From CAIYTF01 sp963664845 (GTDB lineage Bacteria > Bacteroidota > Ignavibacteria > Ignavibacteriales > Ignavibacteriaceae): a DNA stretch of 64,000 bases. The translations under genes and the position numbers were made by a program. The notes beneath the pieces are model-generated. The model was not told the origin of the DNA and searched no databases. It saw only the letters and a list, made by a program, of their open reading frames with translations. Shown here one piece after another: positions 16,322-25,781 of this stretch; positions within the stretch are counted from its first letter, which is position 1; each line of letters opens with the position of its first letter. The DNA is taken from positions 4,526,001 to 4,590,000 of the forward strand of contig OY761615.1 in NCBI GenBank assembly GCA_963664845.1, in the 5' to 3' direction.

Positions 16322-16338
16322 TTGGCATATTTATTGCT
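16322..16338 (+). promoter_or_regulatory. sigma-54-type promoter
   Basis: TTGGCATATTTATTGCT, with GG at 16324-16325 and GC at 16336-16337, has the right 15-base core spacing and differs in only two bases from the site at 10133-10149. The start of the GT2 gene is 40 bases downstream. It lies just after the terminator of the SGNH gene, so it begins a new unit. Confidence 0.65.
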
Positions 16339-16377
16339 TCTTTAGAAAAAGCTTGATTAAAAACACGGTAAGTTCAT

Positions 16378-17781
16378 ATGTCTGCAAAACAAAAGATCAG
16401 AGAAACATCAATCACGGTAAAGAATACAGAGGCCTCGGCTGCTGATACTACCGGGAAAAAGCGGAAGATCGTTAAGCGAATGATCTATTCCGGTTTTGCT
16501 TCTCTTTTCATGATCTCGATTATTCTGACAACCTTACCGATGACCGTTCTTTCTTATAGCTCACTGTTTGAATACTCAACATTGGTTTCGCTCTTCATTT
16601 TTTTAACAGTACTTCTTTTCCGCTATTTTGTTGTTCTTATTGCTGCTTACCTTTACCTGACAAAGTATACATTTAACACGGTTGAAGGCTATTATCCGTT
16701 CGTTTCCATTATTGTTCCGGTATATAATGAAGGGAAAGTTGTTCGTGAATCGATTCTTTCACTGCTTCGTTTAGACTACTCCAACTATGAAATTATTATT
16801 GTAAACGACGGTTCAACCGATGATACTGCCGATGTTGCACGAACGCTGGTGGGCTATCAAAAAGGTTCTTATGGCGATGTGAAGGTTTCCCTGATAAACA
16901 AACCTAATGGCGGCAAAGCAAGAGCACTTAATGCAGGGATCAGTTATTCGAAGGCGGAGATTGTTCTTTGCATGGATGGTGACTCGCAGCTTTCTGAAGA
17001 TTCGGTCAGAATGGCGGTCCGTCATTTTTCCGATGCTGAAATTGGTGCTGTGGCGGGAAACGTTAAAGTGCTGAACCGCAACAAACTGTTCACTGATTTG
17101 CAGGCGTTGGAATATATAGAAGGTTTGAACATGGCGCGGGCGGCGCAGAGTTATTTCAAGCTGGTTAACATTATTCCCGGGCCTATTGGCCTTTTCCGCA
17201 AAAAAGCAATTGAGGATGCGGGTTATTATTCAAGCGATACGTTTGCTGAAGATGCCGATCTTACACTCAAAATATTGGCCCGCGGATGGAAAATTTATTA
17301 TGAACCAAGGGCAATTTCGTATACAGAAGCTCCGGAAAAATTATATCAACTGCTGAAACAACGTTACCGTTGGACACGGGGAATTCTCCAGGCCATCCGG
17401 AAGCACAAAGCATTATTAATCAACCCAACCATTAATTTTGGTGATTCTGTTATTTTATGGCAGATGTTTTATGAAGCATTGATCTGGCCGGCGATGAACA
17501 TTTTTTCCAATATATTCTTCATTTTCGTCGCTTTGGTATATGGGTTTTCAAGCCTTATTGTATTCTGGTGGGCCGGTTTGGCGCTCCTCGATTTAACATC
17601 GGCCATTTATTGTATTGCCGTGGAAAAGGAAGAATTTCGTTTGATACCTTACGCAATTATATACAGGATGTTTTTCATCCTGACCATTGATATTTGCAAA
17701 GCTATGTCTACTGTTGAAGAATTCCTCGGGTTCGAAATGACCTGGGGGCACTTAGAGCGAATTGGTGCTCCCAGTAAATAA
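16378..17781 (+). CDS. processive family 2 glycosyltransferase (PgaC/BcsA-like polysaccharide synthase)
   Basis: 467 residues, inner membrane. Two transmembrane segments (about 36-60 and 68-95) precede the GT-A domain; further hydrophobic segments lie after residue 360. The catalytic motifs are all there: VNDGST (142-147), DGD (200-202), the TFAEDADL acceptor motif with D292, and the QRYRW motif (328-332) that marks processive beta-glycan synthases. The enzyme would link UDP-sugars into a chain and pass it across the inner membrane. Length and topology fit PgaC-like N-acetylglucosamine polymerases, though a glucan synthase is equally possible. A sigma-54-type promoter stands 40 bases upstream, and three genes follow closely. 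Confidence 0.85.
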   Translation: MSAKQKIRETSITVKNTEASAADTTGKKRKIVKRMIYSGFASLFMISIILTTLPMTVLSYSSLFEYSTLVSLFIFLTVLLFRYFVVLIAAYLYLTKYTFNTVEGYYPFVSIIVPVYNEGKVVRESILSLLRLDYSNYEIIIVNDGSTDDTADVARTLVGYQKGSYGDVKVSLINKPNGGKARALNAGISYSKAEIVLCMDGDSQLSEDSVRMAVRHFSDAEIGAVAGNVKVLNRNKLFTDLQALEYIEGLNMARAAQSYFKLVNIIPGPIGLFRKKAIEDAGYYSSDTFAEDADLTLKILARGWKIYYEPRAISYTEAPEKLYQLLKQRYRWTRGILQAIRKHKALLINPTINFGDSVILWQMFYEALIWPAMNIFSNIFFIFVALVYGFSSLIVFWWAGLALLDLTSAIYCIAVEKEEFRLIPYAIIYRMFFILTIDICKAMSTVEEFLGFEMTWGHLERIGAPSK

Positions 17782-17803
17782 TATTTTATAACGAAGGCAC
17801 ATT

Positions 17804-18274
17804 ATGGAACTGATACCGATACTTGCGACTATTATTCTCATGGCAACAATAAGCACATTTTTCCTGGCTATTGGTGCTTATGTCCTCTACAAGATCCGTG
17901 AGAAGAAAGGTGCCCAGGTAGCAAAACTGGAACCACAAACAATTAGAGCTGAGTTGGTTACTCCTGAAGCACTGGCTGAACAGGCCCCTGCCCAGGCTGA
18001 ACAACGGGCACCAGCTCCAAAACAATTCGAGCGGCCTAATCCGCCCTCATACCGTCCAGCTATGGAACCGATATTTGTTCAGAAGAAGGTATCTCAACCC
18101 ACACCGGAACGCGTAGCTGCTCCGGCTCCTGCACAGGCAAGGCAGGAAGCACCGCGCCCGAGTCCAGGCCCGGCACCGTCGCAATCAGGTGAAAGAAAGT
18201 TTATGAAATTCACGTCCGAAGGTTATGTCTCTGCCAAAGAAGATAAGAAACAGGGAGCAGTAAAGTGGAGATGA
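17804..18274 (+). CDS. small membrane protein with Pro/Ala-rich tail
   Basis: 156 residues: one N-terminal transmembrane helix (about 3-27, ILATIILMATISTFFLAIGAYVL), a short basic stretch, then a low-complexity Pro/Ala/Gln-rich region to the end. I recognise no family. It sits directly between the synthase and the deacetylase-like gene, overlapping the latter by 10 bases, the place where pga-type loci carry the small co-polymerase PgaD. Unlike PgaD it has one membrane helix and a long disordered tail, so a scaffold linking synthase and periplasmic parts is a guess. Confidence 0.6.
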   Translation: MELIPILATIILMATISTFFLAIGAYVLYKIREKKGAQVAKLEPQTIRAELVTPEALAEQAPAQAEQRAPAPKQFERPNPPSYRPAMEPIFVQKKVSQPTPERVAAPAPAQARQEAPRPSPGPAPSQSGERKFMKFTSEGYVSAKEDKKQGAVKWR

Positions 18275-20166
18275 CAAAAAGATGGGGCTTGCCAATCAAT
18301 GCTCCACTATTGATTGTCTCCGGGTTGCTGATTCTCGCAGGATCGTTTTTCACCTATTTATATGTTTTAAAAGGTGTCTATGGAAGCTTTGGTCTGACGG
18401 ACAATGCGAGCGGGCTTCCTTTTGGTTCGGCATTCATGAAAAGCAGTGAATATAAAATTGGTATTCTTTACTCCAATTATACTGAAAATTTATTACCGCA
18501 GGGAAGTACCTGGCAGAGCGATAATATTGGTGCGTGGAAGAAAGTACTCGCGCAGTACAATTTTACGTATACTGTTCTCCATGACAGTGATATTGAAAAG
18601 GGTAGACACTACGGGTACCATTTGTTGATCCTTCCTGGTGCCAAGTCCATGAGTGATGAGGAAGTAAACGGAATTAAGCGATTTATTGACAAGGGTGGTT
18701 CGGTATTCAGCACCAGTGGTACGGCATCCTTCTCAAATGATGCAAAATGGCGGGGGTGGGAATTCTTCTCCGAGGTATTTGGTTTGCGTTTTGTTAAAGA
18801 AATCCGAAAAGAAGAACAAACCCGATTTCTCACATTGCGCGGCGGTTTTCCACTGACCTCAGGCATACCAACCGGTTTTCCTCTAAAAATTGCAACATGG
18901 GACCTGCCGATCGCGATGCAGGTCTTGGAACCTCGTACCAATCAAGTGAGCTTCTGGTTCAATATCCGTAAAGATACGATGCTGGTAAAAGAAGGCTTGA
19001 TCAAATCCTGTGGTTCTGCGTATGGTACGTATGGCGCAGGGCGATTTGTCTGGCTGGGATTTGAACTTAATTCAGTACTCGGTACGAATGAAGATTTCGT
19101 CTATTTCGATAAATTTATTCACAACAGCCTGAACTGGCTGTTGTATAGCCCGATTGCGAACGTGCAGGATTGGCCAAGCCAGTATAATGCCGCAGCGATT
19201 ATTATACCGGTTGTATCCGGGCAACCGCAAAACATCAGGAATATTTTGCCGATGTTGAAGCAATATGGGGCAAAGCCGGTGGTACTGATCGATCCGTCTG
19301 TAGCAGAAACCGATCCGCAGTTGGTGAGAGATATTGCTGCTGCCGGTGAGATAGGTGTTATTGTGGATATTGGGTATCTTGCATTTGCGTCCGATACGGT
19401 GAACAAGCTTAACGATTTTGCAACTCAATTCAGCAAAGTGAAAGCGGCTGCCGATCAGATTAAAGCGATTGCGAACAAGGAAGTGGTGGCTATCTCACCT
19501 CTTTACGGGTTCTTTGACGAAAACACTATTCTTGCCATAGCACAGGCCGGATATAAATACATAATATCCGACTCGCTTTCCGACCGTTCTGTTCCGAAGG
19601 TTGTTATTAAAGGTAACAAACCCGTGATCATTCTTTCCAAAACGGGGCGGGATGATTTTGAAGTTATCAGAGATCTGGGACTTGCACAACCTGAATTTCA
19701 GATTTATACCTATGATGAAGATATTGAAAAATCAATTTTTGAGGGAGGGTTATATACTTTCAAACCGCACACGGAAGTGCAATGTACACCCGAAAATGCA
19801 CCAGTGGTGAAAAATCTAATTGATTCGCTGTTGGCCAAAAAAACAGTTTGGCTTACGACTCCCGATGAGCTTTACAACTGGTGGATCAAACGGAACAAAA
19901 TAGAAATGCGTATTGAAGCCCGCAGCGGTTCCCGGATTGCGATCACTCTTTCCAATTCAGGAAAGGAGCACATCTCTGACTTTCTGGTGAGCATCGATAT
20001 GCAGATAGCAGTAGATAATATAAAAATTTCTTCCGAGATCATTGGAACCGTTATACCTCCATTCACCTATGAAAAGAGCAGCAGGATACTGCTGATGCAA
20101 TTGAAGAATCTGGCCCCCGGCGAGTCCCGGATATATTACATCGATTTTGAAAGACCGAGAGCGTAA
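18265..20166 (+). CDS. membrane-anchored GATase-like plus degenerate polysaccharide-deacetylase-like protein
   Basis: 633 residues from GTG 18265, which has GGAG seven bases upstream; the ATG at 18271 lacks one. One transmembrane helix (about 11-35) anchors it. Residues about 55-290 look like a class I glutamine-amidotransferase or ThuA-like fold (YKIGILYSNYT, YHLLILPGAKSMSDEEV). Residues about 305-535 follow the NodB deacetylase layout, but where the metal Asp pair should stand it reads IIIPVVSG, and where HxxxxH should follow it reads GEIGVIVDIG. A beta-rich domain ends the protein. It occupies the PgaB/PelA place in the locus but is probably a binding rather than a hydrolysing protein. Confidence 0.6.
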   Translation: MEMTKRWGLPINAPLLIVSGLLILAGSFFTYLYVLKGVYGSFGLTDNASGLPFGSAFMKSSEYKIGILYSNYTENLLPQGSTWQSDNIGAWKKVLAQYNFTYTVLHDSDIEKGRHYGYHLLILPGAKSMSDEEVNGIKRFIDKGGSVFSTSGTASFSNDAKWRGWEFFSEVFGLRFVKEIRKEEQTRFLTLRGGFPLTSGIPTGFPLKIATWDLPIAMQVLEPRTNQVSFWFNIRKDTMLVKEGLIKSCGSAYGTYGAGRFVWLGFELNSVLGTNEDFVYFDKFIHNSLNWLLYSPIANVQDWPSQYNAAAIIIPVVSGQPQNIRNILPMLKQYGAKPVVLIDPSVAETDPQLVRDIAAAGEIGVIVDIGYLAFASDTVNKLNDFATQFSKVKAAADQIKAIANKEVVAISPLYGFFDENTILAIAQAGYKYIISDSLSDRSVPKVVIKGNKPVIILSKTGRDDFEVIRDLGLAQPEFQIYTYDEDIEKSIFEGGLYTFKPHTEVQCTPENAPVVKNLIDSLLAKKTVWLTTPDELYNWWIKRNKIEMRIEARSGSRIAITLSNSGKEHISDFLVSIDMQIAVDNIKISSEIIGTVIPPFTYEKSSRILLMQLKNLAPGESRIYYIDFERPRA

Positions 20167-20171
20167 GTTTA

Positions 20172-22103
20172 ATGAAGCGAATTTTCCTACTTGTTTTGGC
20201 GTGCCTCATGACGTCTGTTATTTTTTGGCAGGGATGTGCCAACAGCATTACCGGCCCCACAGACAGGACCCCTCCTACCTTGAAAGTGACGGCACCATTA
20301 TCTGATTCCAGAATATTGATTGGAAAGATGGTCGTTACGTATGAAGCATCAGACGATGTTGGACTAAAAACAGTAGGCATGAGAGTATTTGATGATCAGG
20401 GTAATGTTTATCGTGAAGGATATTATCCATTGAGTAATGGTTCGAATCCAACGGTTTATGTCTCGACCGATACGGCAGTTCTGAACAAAAAAATAAGTTA
20501 TGTAGTGATTGCGACCGACAAAAGCAATAACTATGCAGTCAGCGACACGATGAAAAATATTCAGGTGTTGAATTCACTAATCACACCAAGTGCCCCGCTT
20601 GAACTTACCGGTTTTTTAATTGATAATACCAAATTGTTTAATCTCACCTGGAATGATACTTCATCCTATATACAGGGATATGAACTTTGGAAAAAAACCG
20701 GACTCAACGGAGCATGGTTTAAGTTGAAATCATTTACCGATATTTCCGTTTTCAATACGAATGACAGCAATGTGGATACATCGGTAGTCAATCTTTATAA
20801 ATTACGTTCTTATAATCCTGTTGGTTATTCCCCATTTAGCAGTGTGGTAAATACCTATGGTGGTGGCTATGATACAACGCTCGTGGCACCCTCGTGGTTT
20901 TCGGCCACAGCCTTTGGCCCCAAAACCGTTTATATGAGCTGGAGAAACGCCAGTCTTAGTTCCAAAGTTGTGGTAACCAAGTTCATTATTGAGCGCAAAA
21001 GGGATTATGTATCGGATTTTGAAGCAATCAAGGTATTACCACCCAACACGTCAAACTATACTGATACTGATTCCAATTTGACAGCTGAAAGAGCTTACGA
21101 TTACCGTGTAAAAGTATTTTCGGAGAACGATTCGTCCTGGTCCCGTTCTTCGCGTACCACCACTTTAAAAACGGGCTCTTCTTCCACTCCCTGGCTTCCC
21201 AGTCCTCCCCAATCTTTGGTAGGATTCCTCATTGATAATACAACGTTGTACAATATTACATGGACAGATACTTCATCTGTGCTTGGTTATGAACTTTGGA
21301 AAAAAATTGGCATTAATGGTACCTGGTTTAGGTTGAAATCATTCACAGATAACAGAACCTTTAACACGAATGACAGCGGCGTTGATACCACAGTGATGAA
21401 TTTATATAAATTGCGTTCATATAACAGCACCGGTTATTCAGGTTTCAGCAGTATAGTGAATTCCTATGGCGGAGGATATGACACTATGCTACTGGCGCCC
21501 AAATGGGTTTCGGCGACTGCGGTTGGTTCACATAAAGTATATGTAAGTTGGATAAACATTAATGATGGTACTGTTAACATAACCAAATATATTGTTGAGC
21601 GGAAGGAAAATTACGCTTCGAATTATACAGCGGTGAAGGTATTGCCACCAAATTCAACCAATTATACGGATTCCGATGCAACCATGGCAACGGAAACTCT
21701 TTATGATTACCGGGTAAAAGTATTTTCTGAGACTGATTCGGCATGGTCCCGTCCTTCGCATGTGACAACGTTGAATAAGCCGACAAATCCTAAGGCGGTT
21801 AAAAGTGATACAACAGCAACCGGAATTCTGTTGACCTGGTCAGAATCCAGTTGGAATGCGACGCAAACGATTATTGAACGGAAATCGGTGTCCGACCCAA
21901 CTTATCAGCAGATTGCAAGTATTCCCGCATATGGGTTGCGCTATGTCGATTCACCCCTCACCACGGGAGAGACCTATTCTTACCGGGTGCGGGTAACTGA
22001 CGGCAAAGGCGTATCTGATTATTCGGATGAAGTGGTTCTAACGCTCAAGAAAACCTCTTTGGCCAACAGATCGAATGTTCCGAACCTTTCTCTGCCAAAA
22101 TGA
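20172..22103 (+). CDS. fibronectin-type-III lipoprotein with internal duplication
   Basis: 643 residues. The N-terminus is a lipoprotein signal with lipobox WQGC (Cys 22). An Ig-like domain follows (PPTLKVTAPLSDSRIL), then two tandem blocks of about 195 residues each that are very similar (FLIDNT.L.N.TW.DTSS, KLKSFTD..FNTNDS..D, YGGGYDT, VLPPN..NYTD), and a last fibronectin-type domain (PTNPKAVKSDTTATGILLTW). Fibronectin repeats serve as spacers and carbohydrate- or protein-binding modules at the cell surface. The gene starts 5 bases after the deacetylase-like gene, so it belongs to the polysaccharide unit and may hold or guide the polymer. Confidence 0.75.
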   Translation: MKRIFLLVLACLMTSVIFWQGCANSITGPTDRTPPTLKVTAPLSDSRILIGKMVVTYEASDDVGLKTVGMRVFDDQGNVYREGYYPLSNGSNPTVYVSTDTAVLNKKISYVVIATDKSNNYAVSDTMKNIQVLNSLITPSAPLELTGFLIDNTKLFNLTWNDTSSYIQGYELWKKTGLNGAWFKLKSFTDISVFNTNDSNVDTSVVNLYKLRSYNPVGYSPFSSVVNTYGGGYDTTLVAPSWFSATAFGPKTVYMSWRNASLSSKVVVTKFIIERKRDYVSDFEAIKVLPPNTSNYTDTDSNLTAERAYDYRVKVFSENDSSWSRSSRTTTLKTGSSSTPWLPSPPQSLVGFLIDNTTLYNITWTDTSSVLGYELWKKIGINGTWFRLKSFTDNRTFNTNDSGVDTTVMNLYKLRSYNSTGYSGFSSIVNSYGGGYDTMLLAPKWVSATAVGSHKVYVSWININDGTVNITKYIVERKENYASNYTAVKVLPPNSTNYTDSDATMATETLYDYRVKVFSETDSAWSRPSHVTTLNKPTNPKAVKSDTTATGILLTWSESSWNATQTIIERKSVSDPTYQQIASIPAYGLRYVDSPLTTGETYSYRVRVTDGKGVSDYSDEVVLTLKKTSLANRSNVPNLSLPK

Positions 22104-22157
22104 AAAAGGTTGAGAACATAGTATTCGTTATTGAAATTAATTAAGCATAACACACAT

Positions 22158-25100
22158 ATGGAAACGCTCGAAAATCTTAATCTGGACATCATCAAAAAGC
22201 TTTGCGACATAGTCCCGGATCCGTTTGTTGTTTTCGAGAACAGTCGCAATATTGTGTATTTTAACCAGAAAGCAGCTGCATTCTTCAAAATACCGGATGA
22301 TTCAGCAACGCTCCATGAGCTGTTTAATTCCGCATCCCAACAAAAATTGGACAAATTGATTGATGAGAGCAGCCGGACAAAAAAGATTATTCATGAAATA
22401 ATTTCGTTGGAGCTATCTGATTCCACTGCCATCAAAGGCGATTTGACGATTTCTGAGGTAGTGTCAGATCAGTATAACCGTTATTTTACGCTGGTATTCT
22501 CCAATAATTATTATTGGGGAGCTGATCAAACGGCAAACAGGGTAACTGTCCGTCAGGAAGAAGTTGAGCGGATAATTGGCAACCCACGTATTCTGCAAAT
22601 CATTGATGAGATTAGATCGTCCTATCCTTTTACATTTCTCGGAAAGAACAAGATTCAGCAGGAGATCAATAAACTGGATGAGTATTTCTGGATCAAAGAT
22701 GCCAATGATTTGATAGTTCTTTCCAACAGGAAATTTGCATCCAATTATGGGTTGAAAGTTGGCCAGATTGAAGGCAAGTCGGAAAAACATTTTCTTCCTG
22801 CCTATTATTTGGATTTCTACAGATCAATTGAGTCTTATATTAAAGAAACGCTTAACGCGTTGATTATTGAAGGAGTTCCGTTCAGGGGTTTTTCCAATTG
22901 GCAAAATTATGAAACCATTGAGATACCGCTAAGCGATGCGGAAAATCATGTGCTGGCTATCATAGGAATTTCGCAAAAGAAGAATAAGTTTGCCGAATCC
23001 GGCGGATTGCGTGAGAAAGCTCTTTTCGAAAATGTTAATTTACCGGTGGCGCTTTTTAATTTTGAGGAGAATCTGTTAATAGCTTCAAAGCAATTGCGAG
23101 GTCTAAACGCAGATATCTCCTGGTCTGATACCAATATGTTGGAGTTGTTTGGAGAAAAACACATCAGTCGGATACACGATTTTTTGGAAAATGCGAATAT
23201 TAATTCGTTCACCATTCCTGAATTTGCTTTCCAAAATGCCGAAAGTTCTTTATTTTCATGTGTTTTGGATAAAGCAATTGCGAAAACAGGGTCGCAGAGT
23301 TTCATTATTGCGACTTTTATTCCAAAAATTAGTTTTGCAAACTTTGAAGATTTAATAAAATACAAAGGTAAAATGTTTGACCTTTTAGTCCGGTTTAATC
23401 CGGAACCGATATTTATCTATGATACCGAGAATCTTCGTTTTCTCGAAGTGAATGATGCCGCATTGGCGCTCTATGGGTATCGCAGGGAAGAGTTTTTACA
23501 GCTTGATTTAACGGATTTATATACTCCAGAGGATATCCAGTCATTACTGGACTCCGCTCCGGCGCGGGACAGTGTCCCTACATTTAACGGACCCTTTAAG
23601 CACCGCAAAAAGGACGGATCAAATATTCAGGTAAAAATCGCCAAGAGTTCTTTTGATTATGAAGGACATGACGCGCATTTTAATATTATCCACAATGTGT
23701 CCGACCAGGCACAATCTTCCATGGATACAGCCCTGTTTAATTCGATTTTTGATATCACGTCCGATATCGCTATCCGTACTGATTCTGTTGGGTTTATTGT
23801 TGAAGCCAACGAAGTAGCACAGAAGTTCTTTGGCAAAGGTATAGATGAGCTTGCAAAATCGTCAGTTTTGGAATATATAGCAGATGAAAATCGTGGTGAC
23901 TTGAATACGAAGGTGTTTTTCTCCGGTGAGAGTACACTGGTGTCGTTTGCTGCAAGTTTCAAGGACGCATCTGGTGAGTTTCATAATTGTAGCGTAAAGG
24001 CGCTGCCGGTGCTGAGTGACGATAAAGCCATGGAGACTTTTCTGCTGATCATCAATCCACAAACAGTACCAACAGAAGTTATTAAAGAAGTTCCGGTTGA
24101 AATTGTTCGCGAAGTTGTTAAAGAAGTGATCAGGGAAGTGCCAGTCGAACGCCCGGCAGGGTTAAATAATGGTGCAGGGCAATCAACAACCGGTTTGGAC
24201 CTATCGCAAATTTCCATGATGTTCCATGAGATACTTACCCCCATTAATGTTATGCTTGGGTTCATTCAGGAAATAAAAGATGGTCTGGAGAAGCCAACCC
24301 AGGATCAAAAAGAAGCAATTGATTATATTAATCAGAACCGCGATAATCTGCTCAGCATTATGAATGCGGTTTCCGAATATGCGCAAGTCAGATCCAAGAG
24401 CGCTGAGCTCAACCCTTCAGAAATTCAGTTTACGGAGATGTTTGAAGCTGTGTTAAAAGATGAACGAGACAGCTTTGATCAGATGAAAAAACAGCCGGCA
24501 ATTGGCAAGGTTTCTTCATCACTGGCATTCTATAGTGATGAGGAAAAATTCAAACAATTTCTTGGTTTGTTTACCAGAATTTCTCTTCATATATCCGACG
24601 AAAATCTTATATATGTATCTGCAAGTCAGCTTGATGACTTCTCTTTTGCAGTCGTCATACGTGATGATTTTTCAAAAGTGACTGAGAAATTGCAACATAA
24701 TTTTGAGCAATTTCTCACGGGAAAATCTAACCAAAGCCCCAAAGTATTCAGTTTGTCGCGGTATAATTTTATGGCATTGACATCAGTTCTGGAAATTCTT
24801 CATGGTGAATACTATGTAAGTCATCGCAGTGGAAAGCCATACGAATTCGGATTTAAATTTCCCATTAATCTGTTTGAAGAGCGGGGAGAATCAGCAGCTG
24901 ATCAAGGGTTTGTTCCCGAGGAAGCACATTCGAAGCAGTATATGGATACTCATGCCACAAACTATGACGATGTACAGCCGCACACGGCTGGAATAATCAG
25001 TACCGATTCACGGGAAGAAATTGCCGTAAAAGCACCTCAACCGGAACCTGTTTCTATTGAAGATAAAAGTTTTGGCTCGTTTTCTTTTGACGAGGAGAAG

Positions 25101-25763
25101 TTTGAACCGGTTACCCACAGTCATCCCAAGACGGAAGAAGATGATTTTGTTGTTCCTGCTGACACAAAGTTTTCTTTCCAGACGCCACATACACCCCGGG
25201 ATGCATCACGTAATAAATATGAACCGATTTCCGACAGTTTTACTTTTGAAAGTGCGGTTGAACCGGAATCCGCTTCGTTAATGACGCGAGAGCAGGTTGT
25301 GGAACGTACTGCTTCCCATGCACCAGTTCAAGCACCACCTCCTCCTGCACCAGTTCAGCAGGCACATACAGTAGAACCAGTGAAAGCTTTTGAACTTTCG
25401 GCAATGAAATGCCTTTATATTGAAGATCAGGTGGATTCACAGATCCTTTTTAAGGTTCAAATGAAGGAGTTGCAGGAGATCAAATTTGCCGTCAGTTTCG
25501 AAGAGGCGTTGCCATTATTGATGGCTCAAACGTTTGACTTCATTGTAATGGATATCAATCTTCAAGGCGAATACAACGGCCTTGATGCACTTAAGATGAT
25601 CCATCAGATGCCCGGATTCCATAAACTCCCCATCATTGCTGTAACGGCGTATGTGCTTCCGGGCGACAAAGAGAAATTTATTGCCGCCGGATTCAACGAT
25701 TTCATTTCAAAACCAATCTTCAGGGAAAAACTTATTGAGTCGCTGGAGAAGATATTCAAATAA
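22158..25763 (+). CDS. multi-PAS hybrid sensor kinase-like protein with C-terminal receiver
   Basis: 1201 residues from ATG 22158 (a TTG at 22131 is less likely). Several PAS-type domains fill residues 1-640 (for example ILYDTENLRFLEVNDAALALYGY-like near 415). A heptad-like linker of repeated (V/I)(K/R)EVPVE units spans about 635-662. The dimerisation helix has the phospho-acceptor H690 (MFHEILTPIN). The ATP-binding region has no clear N box or DxG motif and reads VVIRDDFSKV instead, so catalysis is doubtful. After a Pro/acidic linker a receiver domain starts at 1083 with E1088, D1089 and the phospho-accepting D1132 (VMDINL) and a late SKP lysine. It follows the polysaccharide genes and likely regulates them. 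Confidence 0.75.
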   Translation: METLENLNLDIIKKLCDIVPDPFVVFENSRNIVYFNQKAAAFFKIPDDSATLHELFNSASQQKLDKLIDESSRTKKIIHEIISLELSDSTAIKGDLTISEVVSDQYNRYFTLVFSNNYYWGADQTANRVTVRQEEVERIIGNPRILQIIDEIRSSYPFTFLGKNKIQQEINKLDEYFWIKDANDLIVLSNRKFASNYGLKVGQIEGKSEKHFLPAYYLDFYRSIESYIKETLNALIIEGVPFRGFSNWQNYETIEIPLSDAENHVLAIIGISQKKNKFAESGGLREKALFENVNLPVALFNFEENLLIASKQLRGLNADISWSDTNMLELFGEKHISRIHDFLENANINSFTIPEFAFQNAESSLFSCVLDKAIAKTGSQSFIIATFIPKISFANFEDLIKYKGKMFDLLVRFNPEPIFIYDTENLRFLEVNDAALALYGYRREEFLQLDLTDLYTPEDIQSLLDSAPARDSVPTFNGPFKHRKKDGSNIQVKIAKSSFDYEGHDAHFNIIHNVSDQAQSSMDTALFNSIFDITSDIAIRTDSVGFIVEANEVAQKFFGKGIDELAKSSVLEYIADENRGDLNTKVFFSGESTLVSFAASFKDASGEFHNCSVKALPVLSDDKAMETFLLIINPQTVPTEVIKEVPVEIVREVVKEVIREVPVERPAGLNNGAGQSTTGLDLSQISMMFHEILTPINVMLGFIQEIKDGLEKPTQDQKEAIDYINQNRDNLLSIMNAVSEYAQVRSKSAELNPSEIQFTEMFEAVLKDERDSFDQMKKQPAIGKVSSSLAFYSDEEKFKQFLGLFTRISLHISDENLIYVSASQLDDFSFAVVIRDDFSKVTEKLQHNFEQFLTGKSNQSPKVFSLSRYNFMALTSVLEILHGEYYVSHRSGKPYEFGFKFPINLFEERGESAADQGFVPEEAHSKQYMDTHATNYDDVQPHTAGIISTDSREEIAVKAPQPEPVSIEDKSFGSFSFDEEKFEPVTHSHPKTEEDDFVVPADTKFSFQTPHTPRDASRNKYEPISDSFTFESAVEPESASLMTREQVVERTASHAPVQAPPPPAPVQQAHTVEPVKAFELSAMKCLYIEDQVDSQILFKVQMKELQEIKFAVSFEEALPLLMAQTFDFIVMDINLQGEYNGLDALKMIHQMPGFHKLPIIAVTAYVLPGDKEKFIAAGFNDFISKPIFREKLIESLEKIFK

Positions 25764-25781
25764 AGGTAATGGTGCATTTTT

